Assembly (NCBI RefSeq): GCF_008843145.1
Contig: NZ_CP030265.1
Location: 4,270,501-4,334,500, forward strand
Direction: 5' to 3'
Length of the DNA: 64,000 bases
Source of the DNA: Skermanella pratensis
Lineage (GTDB): Bacteria > Pseudomonadota > Alphaproteobacteria > Azospirillales > Azospirillaceae
Shown here: piece by piece, positions 44,327 to 53,343 of the stretch
Layout: the number at the start of each line of letters is the position of its first letter
How positions within the stretch are numbered: the stretch's first letter is position 1
Program-made: the position numbers and the translations under genes
The notes under the pieces: generated by a model
What the model was told of the DNA's origin: nothing
Seen by the model: the letters and a program-made list of their open reading frames with translations, nothing else
The model's database searches: none

Positions 44327-45754
44327 ATGGTAGGTCTTTTCGGCATCATACTATCACTAGTATTGCTTATGTATCTGGCATACAGGGGCATCACGGTTCT
44401 CGTGCTTGCGCCTTTGCTTGCCGCCATGGCCGTTCTTTTCGCCGGCGATCTGCCGCTTCTGGCCACATATACCCAAGTTTTCATGTCGGCGGCGGGCCGC
44501 TTCGTGACCACGTATTTCCCGCTGTTCCTGCTCGGCGCCCTGTTCGGCAAGCTGATGGACGACAGCGGGTCCGCGCGGACCATCGCCCACTGGATCGTGG
44601 AGAAGCTGGGCGCGGAGCGCTCCATCCTGGCCGTGGTCCTGGCCTGCGGAATCCTGACCTATGGCGGCGTTTCGCTGTTCGTCGTGGCCTTCGCGGTCTA
44701 TCCGATCGCCGTGGCCCTGTTCCGCGAGGCGCAGATCCCCAAGCGGCTGGTCCCCGGCGCCATCGCGCTTGGCTCCTTCACCTTCACCATGACGGCGCTG
44801 CCCGGCACCCCGGCGATCCAGAACCTGATCCCGATGCCCTATTTCGGCACCGACGCCTTCGCCGCCCCCGGCCTCGGCATGGTGGCCGCCGCGATCATGC
44901 TGGTCGGCGGCACGGCCTGGCTGAGCTGGCGCCATCACCGCGCCCATGCCGCCGGCGAGGGATACGGCAACCATCCCGACGATCCGCGCCCGGAACCGCG
45001 CGCCCGCTCCGCCGGCGCCATGGCCCTGGACCGGGACGAGGTCGCCGCCCCCGGAATCCTGGTCGCCGTGCTGCCGATCGTGATGGTGATCGCGCTGAAC
45101 TACACCTTCACGAACTTTCTGATCCCGACCTGGGACACCGGCTATCTGGCCGAACCGGAATACGGCGCCACCACCGTCGCCAAGGTCCAGGGCACCTGGG
45201 CGATCATCATTGCCCTGATCGTCAGCAGCGTCGCCGTGGTGGCGCTCAATTGGCGGGTGCTCCGCGACCGGGTCGCCACCTCGATCAACGAGGGCAGCCT
45301 GGGTTCCCTGCTGCCGATCTTCAACACGGCGTCGGAAGTGGGCTACGGCGCGGTGATCGCGTCCCTGGCGGCCTTCACGATCCTGCGCGACTTCGTGCTC
45401 AACCTGTCGCCCGACAACCCGCTGATCTCGCTGGCGGTCGCGGTCAACGTGCTGGCCGGCGTCACCGGTTCCGCCTCGGGCGGCATGAGCATCGCGCTGG
45501 AAACGCTCGGCAGCACCTATGCCCAACTCGGCGAGGCCGCGGGTATCAACCCGGAACTGCTGCACCGGATCACCTCGATCTCGTCCGGCGGGTTCGACGC
45601 CCTGCCCCACAACGGCGCCGTGATCACGCTGCTGGCGATCTGCAAGCTTACCCACCGCCAGTCCTACGTGGACATCATGATGGTCGCGGTCGTCATCCCG
45701 GTGACGTCGCTGATCGTGATCATCGCATTGGGCACGATGTTCGGGTCGTTCTGA
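44327..45754 (+). CDS. GntP-family permease
   Basis: A 475-residue inner-membrane transporter with about 12-14 helices (MVGLFGIILSLVLLMYLAYRG at the N-terminus; TYGGVSLFVVAFAVYPIAVALFREA; VNVLAGVTGSASGGMSIAL; GFDALPHNGAVITLLAICKLTH). The conserved FDALPHNG and TGSASGG motifs are typical of GntP/D-beta-hydroxybutyrate permease branches that import gluconate or hydroxy acids by proton symport. The ATG at 44327 follows AGGAAACC. It converges, 10 bp apart, on the AcoR-like gene. Confidence 0.85.
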   Translation: MVGLFGIILSLVLLMYLAYRGITVLVLAPLLAAMAVLFAGDLPLLATYTQVFMSAAGRFVTTYFPLFLLGALFGKLMDDSGSARTIAHWIVEKLGAERSILAVVLACGILTYGGVSLFVVAFAVYPIAVALFREAQIPKRLVPGAIALGSFTFTMTALPGTPAIQNLIPMPYFGTDAFAAPGLGMVAAAIMLVGGTAWLSWRHHRAHAAGEGYGNHPDDPRPEPRARSAGAMALDRDEVAAPGILVAVLPIVMVIALNYTFTNFLIPTWDTGYLAEPEYGATTVAKVQGTWAIIIALIVSSVAVVALNWRVLRDRVATSINEGSLGSLLPIFNTASEVGYGAVIASLAAFTILRDFVLNLSPDNPLISLAVAVNVLAGVTGSASGGMSIALETLGSTYAQLGEAAGINPELLHRITSISSGGFDALPHNGAVITLLAICKLTHRQSYVDIMMVAVVIPVTSLIVIIALGTMFGSF

Positions 45755-45764
45755 ACCCGGACGC

Positions 45765-47606
45765 TCAGCGCAGGCGGAGCTTCTTGTAGACGGTGTTGCG
45801 GGTGACGCCCAGGCGGCGGGCGGTCTCGGCGACGTTGCCGCCCGTCTGCTCCCAGGTCGCCACCACCCGGTCGATCACCGCCCGCTCCAGCGTCGAGGAT
45901 GCCGGCGCGGGAGCGGCCCGGGGCGGATCGACATGGCAGGCGTCGATCACGCCCTGGTCGCCGACCGCGATGGCGAGCCTGGTCAGGACGCCGCGCAGTT
46001 CGCGGATGTTGCCGGGCCAGGTCCGCCCGGCCAGCGCCGCCAGCGCCGCGTCGGCGATGACGCAGCCGGGATCGATCGCCCGCAGCAGGTGGCGGGCGAT
46101 CTCGTCGAAATCGGACCGGCCGGCCAGCGGCGGCAGTTCCACCTCCACCATGTTGAGCCGGTAGAACAGGTCGGCCCGGAAGCGCCCGGCGCCCACTGCC
46201 TCCCCCAGATCCACGTTGGTCGCGGCGACGAGCTGGAGGTCCACCTTCTTGCGGGCTCCGCCGCCGACCGGACGGACCGTCCAGTCGTCGAGCAGCCGCA
46301 GCAGGCTTCCCTGCACCGGCAGCGGCATGTCGCCGATCTCGTCCAGGAACAGGGTCCCGCCGTCCGCCTCGACGACCAGCCCGCGGGCGCCGCCGCGGCG
46401 GGCCCCCGTGAAGGCGCCGTCGGCGTAGCCGAACAGTTCGGCCTCGACCAGGCTTTCCGGCAGGGCCGCGCAGTTGACCGGGACGAAAGCGCCCGTACGA
46501 CCGCTGGCGGCGTGGGCATGGCGGGCCATCAGCTCCTTGCCGGTCCCCGTGGCGCCACGGATCAGGATCGGCACCGCCCGCGCCGCGGCACCGGAGACCT
46601 GCCGCAGCGCCGCCTTGACGGCGGGATCCTCGGCGATGAAGCCGACCCGGCCACCGGGCGTACCGCGGCTCTTCCGCGCGTGGATCGGACAGGCGTGGCG
46701 CAGGTTGTCGATCGCGACGACGTAGCTGCTGCCCTCGTGGTCCTCCAGCCGCACACGCTCCCGGCGATGCCCCTCGTCCAGGAACCGGTGGAAGGTGGTC
46801 CGGAACAGCTCCGCGAAATGGTGCCCGGGATTGGCCGGCAACCCCTGGAGGAAGAATTGCGCCTGCCGGTTGGCCGCCAGCACCCTGCCCTCCCCGTCCA
46901 CCGCCAGCAGGCCGGCGCTCAGCGTCCGCAGATATTCGGCCCGGGTGTGGAAGATCAGGACGAGGTCGTTGCGGTGGGCCTCGCGGAACAGGCCGTTCTC
47001 GATCTGGCGGACCGACATCTTCACCAGCGCCATGGTGTGCCTCTGGCGCGACCGGCAGTCGCTCGACGCGTCCAGCACGGCGACGATCTCGCCGGTGGGT
47101 CCGAAGATCGGCGCCGCGTTGCAGGTCAGCCCGCCGTATGTCGTGAAAAAGTGCTCCGGCCCGTGGACCGTCACCGGCGCCCGCATGGCCGTCGCCAGCC
47201 CGAGGGCGTTGGTGCCCTGGTACAGTTCGCCCCACAGCCCCCCGGCCCGGATGTTCTTGGCGTCGGCGGTGGTGCGGAAGGTGTCGTCGGTGATGGTGTC
47301 CAGCACCATGCCGGCGGGATCGCCCAGCGCGATCATGAAGTTGGAGCCGGAGATCTGGTGGTAGAGGTTGTGCATTTCGGCCAGCGCCAGCCGGCGGGTC
47401 AGCTCGTGCCGCTCGCGCGCCTCCTCCAACTGGGTTTCGGCTGCGTAAAGAAGCTCGGGCGAGCGGCACGGCTCCAGCCCCGCCTTCAGGCAGCGGTCCC
47501 AGGATTGCCGGATTTCCGGGGCGAGCAGGTCCGGCGAGGCGATGCCCCGGTCCTGGAGTTCGATGCGCGCCTGCCTCAGGCGCTCCGCGGGCGAGAGCAG
47601 TCCCAT
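45765..47606 (-). CDS. AcoR-type sigma-54-dependent transcriptional activator
   Basis: A 613-residue enhancer-binding protein. The N-terminal ~300 residues are a GAF/PAS-like sensor (PEIRQSWDRCLKAGLEP, TNALGLA, GPEHFFTTYGGLTCNAAPI), as in AcoR. The AAA+ domain has GATGTGKEL (Walker A), ADGAFTGA (sigma-54 contact loop) and GGTLFLDEIGD (Walker B); the C-terminus is a Fis-type helix-turn-helix (NVAETARRLGVTRNTVYKKL). The ATG at 47606 has GGGGAGGAA upstream. It is divergent from the alcohol dehydrogenase operon, whose promoter is of sigma-54 type, so it probably activates that operon in response to an alcohol or ketone. Confidence 0.9.
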   Translation of the reverse strand: MGLLSPAERLRQARIELQDRGIASPDLLAPEIRQSWDRCLKAGLEPCRSPELLYAAETQLEEARERHELTRRLALAEMHNLYHQISGSNFMIALGDPAGMVLDTITDDTFRTTADAKNIRAGGLWGELYQGTNALGLATAMRAPVTVHGPEHFFTTYGGLTCNAAPIFGPTGEIVAVLDASSDCRSRQRHTMALVKMSVRQIENGLFREAHRNDLVLIFHTRAEYLRTLSAGLLAVDGEGRVLAANRQAQFFLQGLPANPGHHFAELFRTTFHRFLDEGHRRERVRLEDHEGSSYVVAIDNLRHACPIHARKSRGTPGGRVGFIAEDPAVKAALRQVSGAAARAVPILIRGATGTGKELMARHAHAASGRTGAFVPVNCAALPESLVEAELFGYADGAFTGARRGGARGLVVEADGGTLFLDEIGDMPLPVQGSLLRLLDDWTVRPVGGGARKKVDLQLVAATNVDLGEAVGAGRFRADLFYRLNMVEVELPPLAGRSDFDEIARHLLRAIDPGCVIADAALAALAGRTWPGNIRELRGVLTRLAIAVGDQGVIDACHVDPPRAAPAPASSTLERAVIDRVVATWEQTGGNVAETARRLGVTRNTVYKKLRLR

Positions 47607-47738
47607 GTCCCGTTCCTCCCCTGACGACCTGTTATGTTCAAGTCTTGCACAGCCAAGGTGTGAGCAGGCGTTGATTATGTAAACACGCAATTCGGGGCAA
47701 TTCCGAGGAATGCCGCGAACTCCCGCCTTTCCGCGCCC

Positions 47739-47754
47739 TGGCACGCCCTTTGCC
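47739..47754 (+). promoter_or_regulatory. Sigma-54 (-24/-12) promoter of the alcohol dehydrogenase operon
   Basis: TGGCACG-CCCT-TTGCC is an exact match to the -24 GG/-12 GC consensus, about 65 bp before the dehydrogenase start. An AT-rich stretch with GTAAACA lies upstream and could hold activator sites. Confidence 0.85.
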
Positions 47755-47819
47755 TCTACTGGTGCCGGTTCCAACGAGAACCGGAAGATCGACCGAATCA
47801 CAAACGGGGAGGCTCATCC

Positions 47820-48863
47820 ATGAAGGCGGCCGTGCTCTACGAATTCGACCCGTCGCTCACCAGCCCGCAGTTCGTCCGGTACGAGGAGGTTCCCGATCCG
47901 AAGATCGAGAAGACCACCGACGTGATCGTGCGCATCGGCGGCGCCGGCGTCTGCAGGACCGACCTGCACATCGTGGAAGGGATCTGGCGCAGCAAGGTCG
48001 ATGTCCAGCTTCCCTACATCATGGGCCACGAGAACGCCGGCTGGGTCGAGGAGGTCGGCAAGGGCGTCGAGGGCATCAAGGTCGGCGACCCGGTCATCTG
48101 CCACCCGCTGGTGACCAGCGGCCACTGCCTCGCCTGCCGCCGCGGCGACGACATGCACGCGACCGACAGCAAGTTTCCCGGCATCAATGCCAACGGCGGC
48201 TATGCCGAGTACCTGCTGACCGGCGTGCGGTCCCTGATCAAGCTGCCGGCCAGCCTGACTCCCAAGGACGTCGCCCCCTATACCGACGCCGGCCTGACCG
48301 CCTACCGAGCCGCCAAGAAGGCGTCCCGCCACCTGCTTCCCGGCGAATACGCCGTCGTGATCGGCGTCGGCGGGCTGGGCCATATCGGCGTCCAGGTGCT
48401 GGCGGCCTTGTGCGCCGCCGAGATCATCGCGGTGGACCGCTCGGACATGGCGCTGGGCCTCGCGAAGGAGTGCGGCGCCCATCACTTGGTCAAGTCCGAC
48501 GGCACCGAGGTCGAGCAGATCCTGGCCCTGACCGGCGGGCGCGGGGCCGAGGCGGTGATCGACTTCGTCGGCGAGGGCGACGCGGTCGAGAAGGGTCTCG
48601 CCATGACCCGCAACGCCGGCTTCTACTACATCGTCGGCTATGGCGGAAAGGTGGAGATCCCGACGATCGAGATGATCACGTCGGAGAAGACCATCGTCGG
48701 CAACCTGGTCGGCACATATCCCGAGCTGGTCGAACTGATGGCCCTGGCCGATCGCGGCCTGGTCAAGCTGGCGACCCGCGAGTACCGGCTGGAGCAGGCC
48801 AACGAGGCGCTGCACGACCTTCACCACGGCAAGGTCAAGGGCCGTGCCGTCCTGATACCCTGA
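47820..48863 (+). CDS. Zinc-dependent NAD(P) alcohol dehydrogenase
   Basis: A 347-residue medium-chain dehydrogenase. GVCRTDLHIVEG and IMGHENAG hold catalytic-zinc ligands, and VVIGVGGLGHIGVQVLAALC is the nucleotide fold. The structural zinc lobe is degenerate: it has GHCLACRRGDDMHA where relatives have a fourth Cys after MH, so only CxxC remains. Under a sigma-54 promoter beside an AcoR-like activator and 1.6 kb from the monooxygenase, it probably oxidises the propanol formed from propane to acetone or propanal. Substrate is inference. Confidence 0.88.
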   Translation: MKAAVLYEFDPSLTSPQFVRYEEVPDPKIEKTTDVIVRIGGAGVCRTDLHIVEGIWRSKVDVQLPYIMGHENAGWVEEVGKGVEGIKVGDPVICHPLVTSGHCLACRRGDDMHATDSKFPGINANGGYAEYLLTGVRSLIKLPASLTPKDVAPYTDAGLTAYRAAKKASRHLLPGEYAVVIGVGGLGHIGVQVLAALCAAEIIAVDRSDMALGLAKECGAHHLVKSDGTEVEQILALTGGRGAEAVIDFVGEGDAVEKGLAMTRNAGFYYIVGYGGKVEIPTIEMITSEKTIVGNLVGTYPELVELMALADRGLVKLATREYRLEQANEALHDLHHGKVKGRAVLIP

Positions 48864-48889
48864 GGTCCTGATACCGGAAGGATATCGCC

Positions 48890-49132
48890 ATGGGTTTCGA
48901 ACCCGAAGTCGCCCAGGCCGGCCCGTACGAGTGGGAGGTCGAGGAAGGCGATCTGGTGTTCTGGTGCCGGTGCGGCCGCAGCGCGACTCAGCCGATCTGC
49001 GACGGCTCCCACGCCGGCACCGGGATCAGCCCGATGGGGTGGAGGGCGCCGGGCACCGGGACGGTGTTCCTGTGCGGCTGCAAGCGAACCGCCAACGCAC
49101 CGCTCTGCGACGGGCACCACAATGACCTCTGA
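48890..49132 (+). CDS. CDGSH iron-sulfur domain protein (two CDGSH motifs)
   Basis: An 80-residue protein with two consecutive CDGSH-type [2Fe-2S] motifs: WCRCGRSATQPICDGSHAG and LCGCKRTANAPLCDGHHN. Each has C-X-C-X(n)-C-D-G-X-H, i.e. three Cys and one His ligands. Such double-motif (mitoNEET-like) proteins transfer electrons or clusters. It is 26 bp after the alcohol dehydrogenase and overlaps the next gene, so it is co-transcribed. It could serve Fe-S or redox needs of the oxidation pathway, which is inference. Confidence 0.85.
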   Translation: MGFEPEVAQAGPYEWEVEEGDLVFWCRCGRSATQPICDGSHAGTGISPMGWRAPGTGTVFLCGCKRTANAPLCDGHHNDL

Positions 49133-49439
49133 CGACGGAAACTCCGACGACCCGTTCCAGACCCTGATGGCCGAACGCTACGCCATCGTCGCGAAGCTGA
49201 CCGAGCTGAACTCGACCCAGCTCACGCGGGAGGGCCGGCGCGCCGGGGTGGAGTTCGAGCTGTCGCGCTGCCGCCAGGACATGGCGGCGGCGCCGACCCC
49301 CGAACTGTCGGCCCGGCTGGCCGACCTGGAACGGGAACACCTCGATGCCATCGAGCAGACCAGGAGGATCGAAGCCGAACGCGAGGCCCTGATCCTCAAG
49401 CTGGAAGAGATCGTCCATCGATTGAACGAACCGCACTGA
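49122..49439 (+). CDS. Small coiled-coil hypothetical protein
   Basis: A 105-residue, almost entirely helical protein (PFQTLMAERYAIVAKLTELN, LADLEREHLDAIEQTRRIEA, LILKLEEIVHRLNEPH) with heptad patterning. It starts inside the CDGSH gene (overlap 11 bp) and so is translationally coupled with it. No family was recognised. It is probably a structural or adaptor protein. Confidence 0.65.
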   Translation: MTSDDGNSDDPFQTLMAERYAIVAKLTELNSTQLTREGRRAGVEFELSRCRQDMAAAPTPELSARLADLEREHLDAIEQTRRIEAEREALILKLEEIVHRLNEPH

Positions 49440-49474
49440 ACGCTGAACCGAACGCAAACCGGAGACCCGCCACC

Positions 49475-49657
49475 ATGACCACTTCAGCGGCATCGGCCGA
49501 GGATGCATCCAAGGACGAGTTCTTCAAGCGGCTCGCCGACCTGTCACAGGAGATGATCGCCGCCCACGGCGAAGACTTCACCATGGGCGCCCTGATCCTG
49601 GGCGCCCGCTATATCGCGGAGAAGAAGGCGAAGCCGGAGGAGACGGCGAAAAAGTAG
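49475..49657 (+). CDS. 60-residue hypothetical protein
   Basis: A short acidic/basic helical protein (DEFFKRLADLSQEMIAAHGE, FTMGALILGARYIAEKKAKP) ending the alcohol dehydrogenase operon, 35 bp after the previous gene. A CGGAGACC site precedes the ATG at 49475. No function is known. Confidence 0.6.
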   Translation: MTTSAASAEDASKDEFFKRLADLSQEMIAAHGEDFTMGALILGARYIAEKKAKPEETAKK

Positions 49658-49665
49658 CGTTGCTG

Positions 49666-49977
49666 TCAGTGGCTCGGCATGGCGAAGCGCATGAGGCTGT
49701 AGACGGTCACGACCAGTCCCGTCAGCGCGACATACATGTGCCAGTAGCTCGGCAGATGCTTCATGGACAACTGCACCTCGAGGACGCCCTTGCCCATGGT
49801 CTTCATCTCGGACTTGATCTCACCGACATCCTTCTCGAGCACCGAGATGCGCGAATCCATCTGCTCGAAACGGCGATCCATCCGCCCTCCGAGCTCCTGG
49901 ATCGCGGCGAGGATTGCTTCACGCTCGCTGCTGGGAATCTTGCCGAAGGTTCCGCCAGTCATCATCAGCCCCGCCAT
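49666..49977 (-). CDS. Single-helix membrane protein with coiled coil
   Basis: About 103 residues from the ATG at 49977 (an ATG at 49965 is possible). A helical stretch (AILAAIQELGGRMDRRFEQM, VLEKDVGEIKSEMKTMGKG) precedes a C-terminal membrane helix (WHMYVALTGLVVTVYSLMRF). This is the layout of small DUF1640-like or tail-anchored proteins. It converges with the alcohol dehydrogenase operon. Confidence 0.6.
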   Translation of the reverse strand: MAGLMMTGGTFGKIPSSEREAILAAIQELGGRMDRRFEQMDSRISVLEKDVGEIKSEMKTMGKGVLEVQLSMKHLPSYWHMYVALTGLVVTVYSLMRFAMPSH

Positions 49978-50157
49978 CGTATTCCAGGTCCGGCACTTCC
50001 ACCGTCCCCAAAAAGTAGCATGGTGTGGCGGAGCGCTCCAGAAAACATTCCGGATCATCGGGAATGACATACTGTCGCATTCCGAGAGCCGCCAGGATAT
50101 CCACAACCGTCCATGCCGGCCCGTTTTGAAACACTCCGGCGGACCTGAACGTCCCAC

Positions 50158-50493
50158 AAGTAAACAATGACCACAGTCAAAGTCGGGAAAAGACCTCGCA
50201 ACCCAGCAATTACAAGGTATTCCAGATCACCCAATAACTGGCACGGTGTTTGCTAACTATCACAGGCACAACAAAGCACCGCCCATGATGCGGTGCAATA
50301 AACAAGGAAGTAGTGCGGGGAAACGGCCATGACAGCAGCACGGCGGAAAATTTCTGCATCCTGAGCGCATGCCACGCTCCGGAACGTCATGGATCGCCAT
50401 CCCGGACTGAACTCAAGCCGGTCTGAAGAGCCGGCCAAGGCGGAAACCTGTCGTCCAACGAGATTCCAGCCAACGAATTCCAGGGAGTAAACC
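50158..50493 (+). promoter_or_regulatory. Control region and long leader of the mim operon
   Basis: The 336-bp gap contains the sigma-54 promoter (50239-50254) and then a ~230-nt leader up to the start of mimA. The leader includes a 7-bp perfect hairpin GCACCGC/GCGGTGC (50276-50296), close to the predicted transcript start, and a few tiny frames without convincing ribosome sites. Upstream activator sites for MimR should lie left of 50239; no clear inverted repeat was found there. Confidence 0.6.
50239..50254 (+). promoter_or_regulatory. Sigma-54 (-24/-12) promoter of the mim operon
   Basis: TGGCACG-GTGT-TTGCT is a near-consensus -24 GG/-12 GC promoter. The MimR-type activator encoded at the end of the operon is its natural partner. 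Confidence 0.85.
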
Positions 50494-52158
50494 ATGCCTG
50501 ACGGTTTGACGCTCAACAAGATCATCGCTCAGAAGGGCATCAGCATCGGCGAAGCGGCGCGCCGGGTCGCGGACTTGGGCTGGACGCCATCCTATGTCCA
50601 GGAGGCAATGACCTTCCCGACCGACTACAAGATCTCCAAGGCACCCAAGGACCCCATGAAGCAGGTCCTGCGGTCGTACTTCCCCATGCAGGAAGAGAAG
50701 GACAACAGGGTTTACGGCGCGCTCGACGCGGCGCTGCGCGGCGACATGTTCCGCAACGTGGAGCCCCGCTGGGTCGAATGGATGAAGCTGTTCCTGGCGA
50801 TCATCCCCTTCCCCGAGATCTCGGCCGCGCGCTCCATGGCGATGGTCGGCCGGCTGGCGCCGGGTGATGACCTGCGCACCGGGTTCACCATGCAGATGGT
50901 CGACGAGTTCCGGCACTCGACCATCCAGATGAACCTGAAGAAGTGGTACATGGAGAACTACATCGACCCGGCCGGGTTCGACATCACCGAAGCGGCGTTC
51001 GGCAAGTGCTACGCCACCACCATCGGCCGGCAGTTCGGCGAAGCCTTCGTGACCGGCGACGCGATCACCGCCGCCAATATCTACCTGACCGTCGTCGCCG
51101 AGACGGCCTTCACCAACACCCTGTTCGTCGCGATGCCGTCGGAGGCGGCCCGCAACGGCGACTACGCCCTGCCGACCGTGTTCCTGTCGGTCCAGTCGGA
51201 CGAGAGCCGCCACATCGGCAACGGCCACTCGCTGCTGATGTCGATCCTCAACAACCCCGACAACCACCAGCTCCTGGAACGCGACCTCAAATACGCGTTC
51301 TGGCAGAACCACGCGATCGTCGACGCCGCCATCGGCACCATCATCGAGTACGGCACGACCAACCGCGACAAGAACAAGGAGAGCTACGCGGAGCTGTGGC
51401 ACCGCTGGATCTTCGAGGACTACTACCGGACCTACATGCTGCCGCTGGAGAAGTACGGCATCAAGATCCACCACGACGACGTCCACGAAGCCTTCGACCG
51501 GATCGTCAAGAAGAACTACGTCCACAAGGTCGCCCAGTTCTTCTCGGCCGGCTGGTGGGCCAACTTCTGGCGCATCGAGGCGATGACCGAGCGGGACTTC
51601 GAGTGGTTCGAGCACAAGTATCCGGGCTGGTATGACGAGTTCGGCGCCTGGTGGGAGAACTACGCCAAGCTCAGCAAGCCCGGCAACCCGCCGATCACCT
51701 TCGTGGACACCGGCTACGTCTATCCTCACCGCTGCTGGTCCAACCTGGTGCCCTGCCTGATCCGCGAGGACATGGTGGTCGACGAGGTTGACGGCCAGAT
51801 CTACACCTACGGCCACGAGGTGGACCGCTGGACCCACAAGGTGGCTTTCCAGGGCGAGTACGAAGGCAGGCCGACCCCCGCCATGGGCCGTTTCAGCGGC
51901 CACCGCGAGTGGGAGAGCATGTACCACGGCTGGGACCTGGCCGACGCGATCAAGGACATGGGCTTCGTCCGACCCGACGGTAAGACCCTGATCGCCCAGC
52001 CCCACCTGTCGTTCGACGAGAAGGACATGTGGACCCTGGACCATGTGCGCGGCTACGAGATCAAGAGCCCCCTGATCACGCTCCGCGAAATGACCCCCGA
52101 ACAGCGCGAGAAGCACATCGCCGAATACAAGAAGGGCTTCAAGGTCCATCGGGTCTGA
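50494..52158 (+). CDS. mimA: Propane/alkane monooxygenase, hydroxylase large subunit (diiron)
   Basis: A 554-residue alpha subunit of a soluble diiron monooxygenase. All six iron ligands can be placed with the spacing of methane monooxygenase: Glu108 (PFPEISAARS), Glu138-X2-His141 (VDEFRHST), Glu203 (VVAETAFTN) and Glu237-X2-His240 (SDESRHIG). The subunit order (large, reductase, small, coupling) and the accessory genes match PrmABCD of Gordonia and MimABCD of mycobacteria, which hydroxylate propane, and in mycobacteria also acetone and phenol. It inserts one O atom of O2 into the substrate. Which propane carbon is attacked cannot be read from sequence. Confidence 0.93.
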   Translation: MPDGLTLNKIIAQKGISIGEAARRVADLGWTPSYVQEAMTFPTDYKISKAPKDPMKQVLRSYFPMQEEKDNRVYGALDAALRGDMFRNVEPRWVEWMKLFLAIIPFPEISAARSMAMVGRLAPGDDLRTGFTMQMVDEFRHSTIQMNLKKWYMENYIDPAGFDITEAAFGKCYATTIGRQFGEAFVTGDAITAANIYLTVVAETAFTNTLFVAMPSEAARNGDYALPTVFLSVQSDESRHIGNGHSLLMSILNNPDNHQLLERDLKYAFWQNHAIVDAAIGTIIEYGTTNRDKNKESYAELWHRWIFEDYYRTYMLPLEKYGIKIHHDDVHEAFDRIVKKNYVHKVAQFFSAGWWANFWRIEAMTERDFEWFEHKYPGWYDEFGAWWENYAKLSKPGNPPITFVDTGYVYPHRCWSNLVPCLIREDMVVDEVDGQIYTYGHEVDRWTHKVAFQGEYEGRPTPAMGRFSGHREWESMYHGWDLADAIKDMGFVRPDGKTLIAQPHLSFDEKDMWTLDHVRGYEIKSPLITLREMTPEQREKHIAEYKKGFKVHRV

Positions 52159-52243
52159 CGCCCGGCCGGAAAAGGGGAGCGCCCGGTCGGCGCTCCCCGA
52201 CTTCCGCCGGAGATAGCCAGACCTTCGTCCAGGGGAAACGCAC

Positions 52244-53302
52244 ATGACGCAGAACCCGTTGGCCGCCCGCGCGGTCCACACGGTCCTGTTGCAGCCCGCC
52301 GGCATCGAAATGGAAGTCGAGGAAGGGGAAACCGTTCTCGATGCCGCGTTCCGCCAGGGCATCTCGCTGATGCACGGCTGCAAGGAAGGACAATGCTCCA
52401 GCTGCAAATCGGTGCTGATCGACGGTGACGTCGAACTGCTGAAATACTCCACGTTCGCGCTGTCCGAGATGGACCGCGACACCAACCACATCCTGCTCTG
52501 CCGCACGCTGGCCTACAGCGACATCGAAGTCGAGCTGCTGAACTACGACGAGGACCTGCTGTCGCGCTCGATCGCGGTCAAGGACTTCGCGGCCCGGCTG
52601 ACCGGCATCGTCCCGCTGACCCACGACATCTTCCGCCTGGAACTGGAGATCGAGCAGCCGCTGAAGTTCTGGGCCGGCCAGTACGTGGACATCACCATCC
52701 CGGGCAAGGGCATCACGCGCTCGTTCTCCATGGCGAACCCGCCGGGCGAGCCCCGCCGCCTGCACTTCATCATCAAGAAATACGCCCAGGGCGCCTTCTC
52801 CGCCCAGCTCGACGGCAGCCTGAAAGTCGGCGACAGCCTTATGCTGCGCGGCCCCTTCGGCACCTGCCTGCGGCGCGAGAACCGCTCCGGCCCGATGGTC
52901 CTGGTGGGAGGGGGCTCGGGCATGTCGCCCCTGTGGTCGATCCTCCAGGACCAGATCGGATGCGGCGAGCCCGCCCGGCCGATCCGCTTCTTCTACGGCG
53001 CGCGCCAGGCCCGCGACCTGTTCTATCTCGACCGTTTCGCCGAGCTGACCGAACGGCTGCCCGACTTCCGCTTCATCCCGGCGCTGTCCGACGCGGCGCC
53101 CGAGGATGCCTGGGACGGCGAAACAGGCTTCATCCACGAGGTGGTGCGCCGGCATCTCGGCACCCTCGGCGACGTGGCGGACATCGACGTCTATTCCTGC
53201 GGGCCGCCGCCGATGATCGACGCCCTGCTGCCGGTGCTCCAGATCGCCGGCGTCGAACCGGACCGCATCTATTTCGACAAGTTCACGCCCGCCCTTCGGT
53301 AG
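52244..53302 (+). CDS. mimB: Monooxygenase NADH reductase component
   Basis: A 352-residue reductase. The N-terminal plant-type [2Fe-2S] domain uses Cys46, Cys51, Cys54 and Cys86 (GCKEGQCSSCKS...LLCRT). The middle FAD domain has TRSFSMANPPGE. The C-terminal NAD domain has VLVGGGSGMSPLWSIL and YSCGPPPMIDALL. It passes electrons from NAD(P)H to the diiron hydroxylase. The ATG at 52244 follows AGGGGAAACG, 85 bp after mimA. Confidence 0.94.
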   Translation: MTQNPLAARAVHTVLLQPAGIEMEVEEGETVLDAAFRQGISLMHGCKEGQCSSCKSVLIDGDVELLKYSTFALSEMDRDTNHILLCRTLAYSDIEVELLNYDEDLLSRSIAVKDFAARLTGIVPLTHDIFRLELEIEQPLKFWAGQYVDITIPGKGITRSFSMANPPGEPRRLHFIIKKYAQGAFSAQLDGSLKVGDSLMLRGPFGTCLRRENRSGPMVLVGGGSGMSPLWSILQDQIGCGEPARPIRFFYGARQARDLFYLDRFAELTERLPDFRFIPALSDAAPEDAWDGETGFIHEVVRRHLGTLGDVADIDVYSCGPPPMIDALLPVLQIAGVEPDRIYFDKFTPALR

Positions 53303-53343
53303 GGACCGGTCGCCAACTTTTGCAAACGGGGAGGAAAACAAAA

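Noticed and set aside
49919-50167. 82-codon minus-strand frame upstream of the small membrane protein (contains VVDILAALGMRQYVIPDDPE)
   Set aside because: The sequence looks somewhat protein-like and may be a gene fragment, but there is no ribosome site, it overlaps the neighbour's start, and no family was recognised.
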